From Terriglobales bacterium (GTDB taxonomy: Bacteria > Acidobacteriota > Terriglobia > Bryobacterales > Bryobacteraceae), in assembly GCA_027485675.1 (NCBI GenBank), contig JAIXQP010000037.1, forward strand, positions 1 to 64,000: a stretch of DNA of 64,000 bases, written 5' to 3'. Position 1 is the stretch's first letter; each line of letters starts with the position of its first letter. The notes beneath the pieces are model-generated. The model worked only from the letters and a program-made list of their open reading frames with translations. It did no database searches and was not told the origin of the DNA. Shown one piece after another: positions 28,204 through 37,014 of this stretch. The translations under genes and the position numbers were made by a program.

Positions 28204-29406
28204 ATGAGTTCTCCAGTGCATGTAGACAATCTCGCCGTGGCCGGGCGGATGGCCACGATTTCGGTCTCTTCGACGATGAAAGTGGCGGCCGACGCGGACA
28301 AGATGCGGCGCGAAGGGGTCGACGTGGTCGACTTCGGCGCGGGTGAGCCGGACTTTCCGACTCCGGACAATATCAAGAATGCGGCGATTGACGCGCTCTC
28401 GAAGAACTTCACGAAGTACACGCCGGCCGGCGGCACACAGGAGCTGAAGCAGGCGGTCTGCGAGCGGCACAAGGCCGACTACGGGACGAGCTATACCCCG
28501 GCCGAGTGCGTGATCACGGTGGGCGGCAAGCACGCGATTTTCGGCATCATGCAGGCGGTGATCAACGCCGGTGACGAAGTCATCATCCCGGTGCCGTACT
28601 GGGTGACGTACAAGGACGTGGTGAACTACGCGGGCGGCACCTGTGTCTTCGTCGAAACCGATGAGGCCAACGGGTTCAACCTGACGGCCGAGATGATCGA
28701 AGCGGCGATTACGCCGAAGACGAAGCTCGTCATCATCAACTCGCCGAGCAACCCGAGCGGCGCCGTGCTGCCGCGGGAAGAGTTTGAGCGCATCTTCGCG
28801 GTCACCTCGAAGCGGAACATCTGGCTGATGACCGACGAGTGCTACTGCCGCTTCCTCTACGATAGCGAGCCGTTCTCGATCGCATCCATGCCGGGCGCGA
28901 AGGAGACCGTGATCGTGGCCGGGTCGCTTTCGAAGACCTACGCCATGACCGGTTGGCGCATCGGGTTCGCCCTGGGGCCGAAGCCGGTGATCGACGCGAT
29001 GATGAAGCTGCAGAGCCACTCGACGTCGAACCCGACCTCGATTGCGCAGAAGGCGGCCGTCGAAGCGCTGCGCGGACAGCAGGGTTCGATCGACGTCATG
29101 CTGGCGGCTTATAAGGAACGGCGCCGGTTTGTGATTGACCGCTTGCGGCAGATCCCGGGCGTGACCTTGGCCGAGCCGCAGGGCGCCTTTTACGCCTATC
29201 CCGATATCAGCGTGGCGTTCGGCAAGAAGGGGATTAACTCCTCGATGGACTTCTGCGAACGGCTGCTGGCCGAAGCGCATGTGGCCGTCGTGCCGGGCGA
29301 AGCGTTCGGTACCTCGAAGCATATCCGGATCTCCTATGCGACCTCGATGCACGAGATCGAACGGGGGCTGGACCGGATTCACAACTTTATCGTTGCGTTA
29401 GGATGA
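28204..29406 (+). CDS. Class I/II PLP-dependent aminotransferase (aspartate aminotransferase-like)
   Basis: The 400-residue product is a fold-type I aminotransferase. The PLP lysine is K244 in GSLSKTYAMTGWRIGF; other cofactor contacts are N183 in SPSNPSG and D211 in MTDECY. It resembles the 1b aspartate/prephenate aminotransferase group that moves amino groups between aspartate or aromatic amino acids and 2-oxo acids. It is cytoplasmic. Spacing to coaD is 13 bases and the stop overlaps the next ATG as ATGA, so coaD, this gene and the isomerase gene are probably co-transcribed. Exact substrate is not determined. Confidence 0.9.
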   Translation: MSSPVHVDNLAVAGRMATISVSSTMKVAADADKMRREGVDVVDFGAGEPDFPTPDNIKNAAIDALSKNFTKYTPAGGTQELKQAVCERHKADYGTSYTPAECVITVGGKHAIFGIMQAVINAGDEVIIPVPYWVTYKDVVNYAGGTCVFVETDEANGFNLTAEMIEAAITPKTKLVIINSPSNPSGAVLPREEFERIFAVTSKRNIWLMTDECYCRFLYDSEPFSIASMPGAKETVIVAGSLSKTYAMTGWRIGFALGPKPVIDAMMKLQSHSTSNPTSIAQKAAVEALRGQQGSIDVMLAAYKERRRFVIDRLRQIPGVTLAEPQGAFYAYPDISVAFGKKGINSSMDFCERLLAEAHVAVVPGEAFGTSKHIRISYATSMHEIERGLDRIHNFIVALG

Positions 29407-30293
29407 GGCCGATTTCGCTGCGTCCGAAGTTTGTCGAGCGGGTGTGGGGCGCCACCTCGCTCGATCCCTGGTACCCGCCGGTGGACCGCCGGATCGGGGA
29501 GGTCTGGCTCTCTTCGGACGACATCGAGACCTCGGAAGGGACGCCGCTGGGCGAACTGACGAGCCGGCCGGAGATTATGGGAACGGCCGTGCCGGGCGGC
29601 CGGTTTCCGATCCTCGTGAAGTTCCTCTTCACGACCGAGAAGCTCTCGGTGCAGGTGCATCCCGAGGACGAGTACGCGACTGCCCACCACGAGCAGCCGG
29701 GCAAGACGGAGATGTGGTACGTGCTCAACGCGCAGCCGGAGGCGGTGATTGCGCAGGGGTTCACCCGGGACACGACGGAGGCGGAGCTGCGGCAGTCGTT
29801 GGCCGAGGGTACCGTCGAATCGCTGCTCGAGTGGTGGCCGGCGGCGGCGGGGCAGACGTACTTCACCCCGGCCCGGACGGTGCATGCCATTGGCGGCGGT
29901 CTGGCGATTTGCGAGATTCAGCAGAACTCGGATGTGACCTACCGGTTGTGGGATTACGGGCGGCCGCGGGAGCTGCACGTCGAACCGTCGATTGCGGTGC
30001 TCGACTGGGGCCGGGCCGCCGGGCCGCGGCCGCCGCAAGGGGCGCTGCTGGCGAGTTGTCCGTACTTTGCCACGGAACGGCACCGGTTGCACGGACCGGT
30101 GGCCTGGAGTTCCGACGCCGAGCGGTTTCATCTGCTCGTGATTACTCAGGGCGACGGGTTGCTGAGTTGGGGCGGGGAGGTGGAGGAGGTACGGGCCGGG
30201 CAGGCCTGGCTGATGCCCGCGGCCCTCGGGGGATATATTCTCGACGGTACCCCGGAGTTAGAGGTGCTGCGCGTCTGGGTCCCTTCGCGCTAG
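29403..30293 (+). CDS. Class I mannose-6-phosphate isomerase
   Basis: The 296-residue product is a cupin of the ManA type, which interconverts mannose 6-phosphate and fructose 6-phosphate with zinc. The zinc site is visible as SVQVHPEDEYA followed by GKTEMWYVL, and as the later ARTVHAIGGG. Conserved RLWDYGR follows. Length is typical of short bacterial type I enzymes. The ATG overlaps the aminotransferase stop as ATGA. The pathway context could be mannose use or supply of GDP-mannose for glycans. Confidence 0.87.
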   Translation: MRPISLRPKFVERVWGATSLDPWYPPVDRRIGEVWLSSDDIETSEGTPLGELTSRPEIMGTAVPGGRFPILVKFLFTTEKLSVQVHPEDEYATAHHEQPGKTEMWYVLNAQPEAVIAQGFTRDTTEAELRQSLAEGTVESLLEWWPAAAGQTYFTPARTVHAIGGGLAICEIQQNSDVTYRLWDYGRPRELHVEPSIAVLDWGRAAGPRPPQGALLASCPYFATERHRLHGPVAWSSDAERFHLLVITQGDGLLSWGGEVEEVRAGQAWLMPAALGGYILDGTPELEVLRVWVPSR

Positions 30294-30325
30294 ACTAAGG
30301 GTTGCTCAGGCTGTGGCGCGGTAGT

Positions 30326-31630
30326 ATGCGCGGATTGCGTTTTCTAGTCATGGTGGCGCTCTTGATGATGGGCGTTGCCTGTAATCAGGGACCTGCGAAG
30401 GCGCCGGTGATCGGCGAAGCATTCGCTGGCCCCGTTACGTTGAATATCCGCCAGGAGATTTCGCTCAAGTCTCCCACGGTGGCTACCGTCAAACACGGCG
30501 ACCGGCTGGCGATTCTGCAGATTCGCCGGCGCTTCACCCGCGTGCGCGCGGAGAACGGCGCCGAGGGCTGGTGCGACGGCGAAAAGCTGCTGACTCCCGA
30601 GCAGATGGATCGTCTGCAGGCCACCAATGAAGTGGCCGCCAAGCTGCCTTCGCAGGGCCAGGCGATGGTCTATGACGTCCTGAACATCCACACCGAGCCG
30701 AACCGGCAGGCCCCGAGTTTCCATCAGTTGAAAGAGAACGACAAGGTGGAGATCCTCGGCCACCGGCTGGCTCCGCGCGTGCCGTTTCAGGCCGCGGTGA
30801 CGCAACAGTTCACGCAGCCCACCGCCACACCGGCGCCGAAGAAGCGGGCCTCCCGGAAGGAGAAAGAGAAGGCCAAGCCGGAGGCCCTGGATCTGCCGCC
30901 CATGCCGCGGCCACCGGGTCCTCCGCCCAACTGGCTCGAACTCTCCCGCCGGGTAGAATTGCCGGATAACGAAACGAAGCCAACGCCGGCGCCCGCGGCA
31001 CCGGCCAAGGATCCGGCCAAGCCGGAGCCGGAGGCGGTACGGATGGAGGACTGGAGCCTGGTCCGCAGCGTCGAAGGGCGGGCCGGCTGGGTGCTGACGC
31101 GGGCCCTGACGATGACGATCCCCGACGAGGTGGCCCAATACGCCGAAGGCCACCGGATTACCTCCTGGTTCCCCCTGGGCGAGGTGACGACCGAGGAGGG
31201 GGCCGTAAAGAAGCACTACCTCTGGACCACGATCCCGCGGGGCGGCCGGGAGTTCGAGTTCGACGGGCTGCGCGTCTTCATCTTCAACGCCCGGCGGAAG
31301 CGCTACGAAACGGCGTTCCGGCTGCGTGAAGTGAAGGGGTTCTTCCCGAGTGCGGTGCATCCGGTGGAGGTGACCTCCGGCAAGAAGACCTCCACCGTCA
31401 CCGGGTTCTCGGTGGTTCTGGAGAATCCGGAAGGGACGCTCGAGCGCCGGACCTACGCCTTTGAAGGCTACCGCGTCCGCCTGCTCACGACCTCGCCGTG
31501 GGAGCGGCTCGCCGACCCGTTTGACGTGAAGGCGATGCGGATTACCAAACCGTTCGACCCCAACGCCGGCAAAGAGAAGACGTTCTGGGAGCGGATGAAA
31601 GAGAAGGTGCCGTTCCTCAGCCAGAGCTAA
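30326..31630 (+). CDS. SH3-domain lipoprotein
   Basis: The 434-residue product begins with a lipoprotein signal whose lipobox is GVAC (C19). Two bacterial SH3-like segments follow (LNIRQEISLKSPTVATV with GAEGWCDGEKL, and VLNIHTEPNRQAPSF), separated by a Lys/Pro-rich linker, and EGRAGWVLTRAL continues the second. The last 200 residues form an uncharacterised beta-rich domain. SH3b domains often bind peptidoglycan or peptides at the envelope. I choose the ATG at 30326, not the frame opening at 30302, because only it gives a proper signal peptide. It meets the SGNH gene tail to tail with a 4-base overlap. Confidence 0.75.
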   Translation: MRGLRFLVMVALLMMGVACNQGPAKAPVIGEAFAGPVTLNIRQEISLKSPTVATVKHGDRLAILQIRRRFTRVRAENGAEGWCDGEKLLTPEQMDRLQATNEVAAKLPSQGQAMVYDVLNIHTEPNRQAPSFHQLKENDKVEILGHRLAPRVPFQAAVTQQFTQPTATPAPKKRASRKEKEKAKPEALDLPPMPRPPGPPPNWLELSRRVELPDNETKPTPAPAAPAKDPAKPEPEAVRMEDWSLVRSVEGRAGWVLTRALTMTIPDEVAQYAEGHRITSWFPLGEVTTEEGAVKKHYLWTTIPRGGREFEFDGLRVFIFNARRKRYETAFRLREVKGFFPSAVHPVEVTSGKKTSTVTGFSVVLENPEGTLERRTYAFEGYRVRLLTTSPWERLADPFDVKAMRITKPFDPNAGKEKTFWERMKEKVPFLSQS

Positions 31631-32340
31631 CGGCCGAGGGCTTGGTCGATCGCCTTTTCGGCCAGGGGCGCCATGACGGCGTAGCCGGCGGCATTGGGGA
31701 CGAGGCCGTCAACGGTGAGGCTCTTCTTGAAGAACCGGCCTTCGACCAGGGCCGCGTAGTAATCGAGATAGACGAGGCCGTTCTTGGCGGCGTAGTCCTT
31801 CAGCCAGCCGTTCAAGCCGAGGATTTTGCCGACGGGGCGGCGGCCGGTGATCTTCGTGAAGCAGTCGCAGACGGGGGTGACGGAGGCGAGCACCACTTTA
31901 ATGTGGTGTGCCTTGGCGAGTTCCACCATCGACATGAAGTGCTCGGCCATGGTGCCTTCCGTCGAAGGGCCCATGACGCTCGCCAGGTCGTTGGTGCCGG
32001 CTTGGATGACCACCACCGCCGGCTTCAGGGAGATGACATCCTGGCGGAAACGCACCAGCATTTGGGCCGTGGTTTGGCGGGTGATGCCGCGGTTCACGTA
32101 GGGTTTGCCGGGGAAGAACTCCGGCCCCCAGTTTTCGGTGATCTCGTCGCCGAGGAAGACGACGCGGCCGGGCTGCGGCTTCAGTTCGGCGTTCTCGCTG
32201 CCATAACGGGTGAGGCCGCCCCAATCGAGCAGTACCCGGCGGTAGGCGTCGAGTTCGGTTTCCAGTTGCTCCTTGGACAGCTCCTGGGCGCCGAGCGGAA
32301 GGCCCAGCGCCAGCAGCAATAGCGCGGCCGAGAATCTCAT
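31627..32340 (-). CDS. SGNH/GDSL-hydrolase-fold protein lacking catalytic Ser and His
   Basis: The 237-residue product has a signal peptide ([19 protein letters not shown]) and the SGNH fold. Block III is intact ([10 protein letters not shown]117) and a Gly of block II is in [10 protein letters not shown]. Block I reads [10 protein letters not shown], where E66 replaces the nucleophile Ser of GDS. Block V reads D211-G-L-V214-P-N, where Val replaces the catalytic His. Two of the three catalytic residues are therefore missing. I infer a non-hydrolytic, perhaps glycan-binding, protein. The start overlaps the upstream propeller gene as ATGA, so the two are an operon. Confidence 0.82.
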   Translation of the reverse strand: MRFSAALLLLALGLPLGAQELSKEQLETELDAYRRVLLDWGGLTRYGSENAELKPQPGRVVFLGDEITENWGPEFFPGKPYVNRGITRQTTAQMLVRFRQDVISLKPAVVVIQAGTNDLASVMGPSTEGTMAEHFMSMVELAKAHHIKVVLASVTPVCDCFTKITGRRPVGKILGLNGWLKDYAAKNGLVYLDYYAALVEGRFFKKSLTVDGLVPNAAGYAVMAPLAEKAIDQALGR

Positions 32341-33884
32341 TTCTTCAAGCCGTAGCAGTAGAGGTAGCCGTCGTAGGTATTGATGTAGACCTGACCGTTG
32401 GCGAGGCCGAGGCCGCTCCAGTGGTTCCAGGTGACGATGTCCTTGCCGCTGTTCCAGAGCTCTTTGCCGGTTTCGGCGTCGAGGACGTAGAGAACGGCGT
32501 GGGTGGAGAGCGGGATGCGGCGCTCCATGCGGAAGTCGAGGCCGACATCGGGATAGGCCTGCGAGGTGTTCTCGCCGCTGCCGTAGGCGAAGATCATGCC
32601 ATTGGCAATGATGGGCGGTTCGGCCTGGTTCATATCGCGGGAGACCCAGGCGGGATTCAGCACGGGCTTGCCGTTGACGAGATCCATCTTGAACGCCGCA
32701 ATGGCGCCCTTCTTCACGGGGCCGTATTCGAGCGGCGCTTTATACTTCGAGTGCTTCGGGCCCCAGAAGGGGGTGAGGATCCAGCGGGTGCCTTTCGCAT
32801 CTTCCCAGGTGGTCAGCGAACCCCAGATGCCGGCTTCGGCGAAGTCGACCAGTTCGTTGCAGATGAGCGGGGTGCGGTAGGCGGGGGTGCGGTGGTCATC
32901 GCCGCCGATGGATTCTGTGTCCATCAGGTAGATGCGGCACTCCTTGCTCGCGTCGATCATGTACTCGCGACCCTTGAAATCGAAGATGGCCGGGGTGACC
33001 TGCATATCGAGGTCGCGCTTCCAGAGCCATTCGGCGTTGGACGGGCCGTAGTAGTCCACCAGCTCGAGCGCCTTGGTTTCGGGGTTCTGTTTCACGCCGA
33101 TGATGCCGTTGCCGTAGGCGCCGTTTTCGGGATCCCAGCGGCCGTCGCCGGTGCCGGTATACATGACCAGATCCTTGCTGACGGCGGGACCGGAGCGGCC
33201 CCACATGCCGCCGCCGGCCGGGCCCCAGCTGCCCACTTTGTGGGTGGCCAGATCGTAGGTGTAGGCCATGTTGGGGTTGCCGCCGCAGCCCTGGGCGCTG
33301 TGGGTGTAGATGACGTTGTTGACGAGGTTGAGGGCGTACGGTTTGCCATTCGCCGGCATGAACTTGAGGGGCGGCGAAAGCGGTTCGCCATCGGCGGCGT
33401 TCAGAATGTGCAGGCGGCCGTCCCAGGAGGCGGCGTAGATCTTGTAGGAGCCGGGCTGGTCGCCGGGGCCGATAGTGACGTTGGCCGTCATGCCGCCGGG
33501 GCAGAGGACGCTGGGGCCGCGGCCGCCGACGGGATCGGAGTAGGTGCTTTCAAAATGCCGTTTCCAGAGCAGATCGCCGGTTTTGGCGTCGAGGGCGTAG
33601 AGGTTGTCGGAGACGCCGGCCTGGATGACCATCTCCTTCGGCCCGTTTTTGGTGTTGATCTTGCCGATCACCAGCGGTTCCAGCAGGTTGTGCATCTGGC
33701 GAGGCTGATTGTCGAGCTTCTTCTTCCAGAGCAGCTGCATGCCCTTGACGTTGGCTTTGGTAAGAATGGTCTCGTTCTTCTGCCAGTTGTTGCGCTTGCT
33801 ATCGCCACCGTCGGTGAGCCAGTCCGCGGCGGGAACCAGCGTGGCCGCGACCAGGAATACAAGAGCGAGCAGGGATCTTCTCAT
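32337..33884 (-). CDS. Secreted PQQ-like beta-propeller protein
   Basis: The 515-residue product has a signal peptide ([18 protein letters not shown]) and several PQQ-dehydrogenase-type propeller blades, such as [18 protein letters not shown] and [17 protein letters not shown]. It has unusual Cys-containing motifs, [12 protein letters not shown] and [11 protein letters not shown], that recur in the divergent gene at 33964. Whether PQQ is bound cannot be told; the vicinal Cys pair of PQQ alcohol dehydrogenases is not evident. It should be periplasmic. Its stop overlaps the SGNH gene start. TATAGT at 33910-33915 (minus strand) is a possible -10 element. Confidence 0.83.
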   Translation of the reverse strand: MRRSLLALVFLVAATLVPAADWLTDGGDSKRNNWQKNETILTKANVKGMQLLWKKKLDNQPRQMHNLLEPLVIGKINTKNGPKEMVIQAGVSDNLYALDAKTGDLLWKRHFESTYSDPVGGRGPSVLCPGGMTANVTIGPGDQPGSYKIYAASWDGRLHILNAADGEPLSPPLKFMPANGKPYALNLVNNVIYTHSAQGCGGNPNMAYTYDLATHKVGSWGPAGGGMWGRSGPAVSKDLVMYTGTGDGRWDPENGAYGNGIIGVKQNPETKALELVDYYGPSNAEWLWKRDLDMQVTPAIFDFKGREYMIDASKECRIYLMDTESIGGDDHRTPAYRTPLICNELVDFAEAGIWGSLTTWEDAKGTRWILTPFWGPKHSKYKAPLEYGPVKKGAIAAFKMDLVNGKPVLNPAWVSRDMNQAEPPIIANGMIFAYGSGENTSQAYPDVGLDFRMERRIPLSTHAVLYVLDAETGKELWNSGKDIVTWNHWSGLGLANGQVYINTYDGYLYCYGLKK

Positions 33885-33963
33885 AGGAAAGTTGGACTCC
33901 GAAAATCACACTATATCCCAAACGCATCGGCTTGGTTATATGATTTAGGATCGAGCTAGGAAA

Positions 33964-35526
33964 ATGGAGAAGACACCTTTGGTTCTGCGTAGAGTTCCTT
34001 TGGCCACAGTCGGCCTGCTGGCGGCGCTATTGTCCCCGGCCGCATTCGCCCAGCGGGGCAGCGGCGACTGGATGACGAACGGATTCGACGCTCAGCGTTC
34101 TTACTGGGTGCGGAACGATGAGAAGATTTCGAAGGCCTCGATGAGCAAGCCGGGGTTCGGGCTGCTTTGGAAGGTGAAACCGGCCAACACGGCCCGGCAG
34201 TTGAACACGCTGACGCCGCCGTCGTTGATCGATTTTTACATCAGCTACCGGGGGTTCCGGACGTTGGGATTCTTTGGCGCGAGCGATGACCGGGTGATCG
34301 CCTATGACCTGCATCTGTCTCGCGTCGAGTGGGAGAAGAGCTACGCCGCCAAGCCCAGCCGGGCGGCGGGTACGCTGGCTTGCCCCGGCGGGATGACGGC
34401 GAACGCCACCCGGCCCACGGTGCTGGCCTATCGCCCGGTGCCCACCGGCTCCGGCCCTGGCCGCGGCACATCGGCCAAGTCCGGCGTGGGCGCGCCGTAC
34501 GAAGGCGCGGTGACCATCCGCCGGGAGACGCCTCGCCCGGCGCCGCCGCCGGTGGCCGCGGCGAAGCCCGCCGCTCCAGCCGCACCGAGCGCTTTCTCGC
34601 CCCGCATTCAGTGGGTGAACGCCCTGACCGGCGATGGCAAGCTGCATTCGCTCTATGTTTCGAACGGCGAGGAGCCGGCTCCGGCGCTGACCTTCCTGCC
34701 ACCCGGCGCGAACGCGCATGGGCTGGTGGTGGTGGACCGGTTTGCCTATGTGGCCACGCAGAACGCCTGTTCGGGTGTGGACGATGGCGTGTGGGCGCTC
34801 GATATGGACGGCAAGAGCGTGAACAAGTGGAAGGCTCCGGCGAACGTGGCGGGGACGGCCGGGCCGGCGATTGGGCCGGACGGGACCGTATATGTCACCG
34901 CTGGGGCGGAGTTGACCGCGCTTGGGGCGAAAACCCTGGCGCCCAAGGGTGCTTACAAGTCGGCCGCGGGTGAGTTTACCTCCTCGCCGGTCGTGTTCGA
35001 GTACAAGGGGAAGAACCTGGTGGCGGCCACCAGCGCGCAGGGGCATCTGCAGGTGGTGGATACGGCCGACCTGAGCAAGCCGTTCGCGCTTTCGGCCGTG
35101 TTTGCGACGCCGGGTTACCAGGCCGGTGGTTTGGCGAGCTGGCAGGACCCCGCGGGCACGCGTTGGATTCTCGCGCCTTCGGGCAAGAACATCACGGCCT
35201 TCAAGCTGGCCGGGGAAGGCAAGCTGGAAGTGGCGTGGACGTCGCGGGATCTCGTATCCCCGATGACGCCGGTGGTGATCAACGGCGTGGTGTTCGCTCT
35301 TTCGTCGGGCGAGTTCCGCTCCGATACCGTGAAGACAACGGTGGCGAAGTCGGTGCCGGCGGTGCTGTACGCTCTCGATAGCGCGACGGGCAAGGAGATG
35401 TGGAACTCGGGGGCGACGATGACCTCGTTCGTGCACAGCGGCGGCTTGGCGGCGGGGGACAGCCGGGTCTACGTGGCCACCTACGACGGTACGCAGTACG
35501 TGTTCAGCTTCCCGTTCGAGATCTAA
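33964..35526 (+). CDS. Secreted PQQ-like propeller, paralogue of the divergent gene
   Basis: The 520-residue product has a signal peptide cut after about SPAAFA and a propeller that matches the minus-strand protein of 32337-33884 block by block: [32 protein letters not shown] and AVLYALDSATGKEMWNSG. A Pro/Ala-rich insert (about residues 185-210) is special to this copy. It is the first gene of a five-gene operon with a cytochrome, a dihaem peroxidase and a cupredoxin-like protein, so a periplasmic redox role is likely. TATGAT about 33939-33944 may be its -10 element and AGGAAA touches the ATG. Confidence 0.82.
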   Translation: MEKTPLVLRRVPLATVGLLAALLSPAAFAQRGSGDWMTNGFDAQRSYWVRNDEKISKASMSKPGFGLLWKVKPANTARQLNTLTPPSLIDFYISYRGFRTLGFFGASDDRVIAYDLHLSRVEWEKSYAAKPSRAAGTLACPGGMTANATRPTVLAYRPVPTGSGPGRGTSAKSGVGAPYEGAVTIRRETPRPAPPPVAAAKPAAPAAPSAFSPRIQWVNALTGDGKLHSLYVSNGEEPAPALTFLPPGANAHGLVVVDRFAYVATQNACSGVDDGVWALDMDGKSVNKWKAPANVAGTAGPAIGPDGTVYVTAGAELTALGAKTLAPKGAYKSAAGEFTSSPVVFEYKGKNLVAATSAQGHLQVVDTADLSKPFALSAVFATPGYQAGGLASWQDPAGTRWILAPSGKNITAFKLAGEGKLEVAWTSRDLVSPMTPVVINGVVFALSSGEFRSDTVKTTVAKSVPAVLYALDSATGKEMWNSGATMTSFVHSGGLAAGDSRVYVATYDGTQYVFSFPFEI

Positions 35527-35529
35527 AAT
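35524..35529 (+). promoter_or_regulatory. Candidate -10 element (TAAAAT) overlapping a stop codon
   Basis: TAAAAT begins with the stop codon of the propeller gene and lies six bases before the ATG at 35536. It could give an internal leaderless transcript in this operon. Confidence 0.35.
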
Positions 35530-35535
35530 AGAGTT

Positions 35536-35982
35536 ATGCGATTCTTTCTGAGTTTGGTGTTGGCTGTTTCGGCCGCCGCGCAGACGCTGCCCGAGGGTCC
35601 CGGCAAGGCCGAAGCGGAGAAGCTTTGCAAACAGTGCCACGAGATTGCCCGGGCGATTTCGCCCCGGCTCGACCGGGGCGGCTGGGAAAAGTCGATGACG
35701 AAGATGACCGCTTTCGGCATGAAGGCGACGGACCAGGAGTATGCCCTGGTGCTGGACTATCTCGTGAAGAACTTTCCGGCCGAGGATGTCCCGCGGATAA
35801 ACGTGAACACGGCGACGGCGATTCAACTGGAGAGCGGGTTGAGTTTGAAGCGGTCGCAGGCCGCGGCGGTGATCGCGTGGCGGAAGGAGCACGGCGGCTT
35901 CAAGTCCTTTGACGACCTGTTGAAGGTCCCGGGGCTCGAAGCGGCGAAGCTCGAAGAGAAGAAAGACCGCATTGCGTATTGA
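35536..35982 (+). CDS. Cytochrome c-type haem domain fused to a ComEA-like helix-hairpin-helix
   Basis: The 148-residue product has a signal peptide (RFFLSLVLAVSAAAQ), one haem c motif C31-K-Q-C34-H35 and Met residues nearby that could be the distal ligand (MTKMTAFGM). From about residue 88 it carries a helix-hairpin-helix domain of the ComEA type (INVNTATAIQLESGLSLKRSQAAAVIAWRKEHGGFKSFDDLLKVPGL). HhH domains usually bind DNA, but in this periplasmic setting it may mediate protein contact. Spacing is 9 bases from the propeller gene and 6 to the YVTN gene. Confidence 0.82.
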   Translation: MRFFLSLVLAVSAAAQTLPEGPGKAEAEKLCKQCHEIARAISPRLDRGGWEKSMTKMTAFGMKATDQEYALVLDYLVKNFPAEDVPRINVNTATAIQLESGLSLKRSQAAAVIAWRKEHGGFKSFDDLLKVPGLEAAKLEEKKDRIAY

Positions 35983-35988
35983 GGCGAT

Positions 35989-37014
35989 ATGAAGAAACTG
36001 CTGCCCGTCGCGCTGGCTTTGTTGGCCGCCGGTTGTACGAAGGCTCCGGAGCCGGTGGCGGAGGCCAAGCCGCCGTATTTGGTTTATGTCACCAATGAGG
36101 GCTCCGGCGACTTGACGGTGATCGACCCGGCCAAGCCGGAGGAGTTGGCACGCATTCCGCTGGGCAAGCGGCCACGCGGGGTGCAGACGTTTGGCGGGGA
36201 GATTTTCGTCGCGCTGAGCGGGTCGCCTTCGGCGCCGCCCGGGGTGGATGAAAGCACGCTGCCGCCGCCGGACAAATCGGCCGATGGCATTGGGGTGGTG
36301 GACCTCGCGCAGCGGAAGGTGACGCGGAAGTTTTTCGGGGGATCGGACCCTGAGCAGTTCGCCATCAGCAAAGACGGCGCTCTGATCTACGTGGCCAATG
36401 AAGACGCGGCCGGCGCGAGCATCATCCGGATTGCGGACGGCACCGTATTGAAGACGATTCCGACGGGTGAGGAGCCGGAAGGCGTGCGGCTAAGTCCGGA
36501 CGGGAAGCTGGTGTTTGTGACGTCGGAGGACGAGGGCACGGTGGCCGTGATCGACACCGCGGCGGGGAAGACCGTGAAGACCATCAAGGTGGGCCGGCGG
36601 CCGCGCGATGTGGCAGTTTTGCCGGACGGGAAACGCGCCTATGTTACCAACGAGAACGATGGCAACCTGACGATACTCGATCTCGAAAAGCAGGCGGCGG
36701 CGGGTACCGTGGCGCTCGAAGCCGGGATGAAGCCGATGGGCACGGCGTTGACGCGGGACGGTAGCCGGCTTTACGTGAGTACGGGCCGGGGCAAGAAAGT
36801 GTTGGCGATCGATACCAAGACCGACAAAGTGGTAGGGTCGGTGGAGGTGGGTGTGCGGCCCTGGGGCATTGCCCTTTCGCCCGATGAAAAGATGCTGTTT
36901 ACCGCGAACGGACCATCCAATGATGTGTCGATAGTGGATGCGAGCACGATGCAGTTGGTGCGCAAAATCAAGGCGGGTGATCGGCCGTGGGGCGTGGTTG
37001 TAATCGGACAGTGA
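35989..37014 (+). CDS. YVTN-family beta-propeller lipoprotein
   Basis: The 341-residue product has a lipobox LAAGC (C16) and seven or so YVTN repeats, such as PYLVYVTNEGSGDLTVID, KRAYVTNENDGNLTILD and SRLYVSTGRGKKVLAIDT. It should be anchored at the periplasmic face of a membrane. YVTN propellers are common beside cytochromes and MauG-like enzymes and probably serve as protein-binding platforms. The stop overlaps the GTG start of the peroxidase gene (GTGA), so the two are translated together. Confidence 0.87.
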   Translation: MKKLLPVALALLAAGCTKAPEPVAEAKPPYLVYVTNEGSGDLTVIDPAKPEELARIPLGKRPRGVQTFGGEIFVALSGSPSAPPGVDESTLPPPDKSADGIGVVDLAQRKVTRKFFGGSDPEQFAISKDGALIYVANEDAAGASIIRIADGTVLKTIPTGEEPEGVRLSPDGKLVFVTSEDEGTVAVIDTAAGKTVKTIKVGRRPRDVAVLPDGKRAYVTNENDGNLTILDLEKQAAAGTVALEAGMKPMGTALTRDGSRLYVSTGRGKKVLAIDTKTDKVVGSVEVGVRPWGIALSPDEKMLFTANGPSNDVSIVDASTMQLVRKIKAGDRPWGVVVIGQ

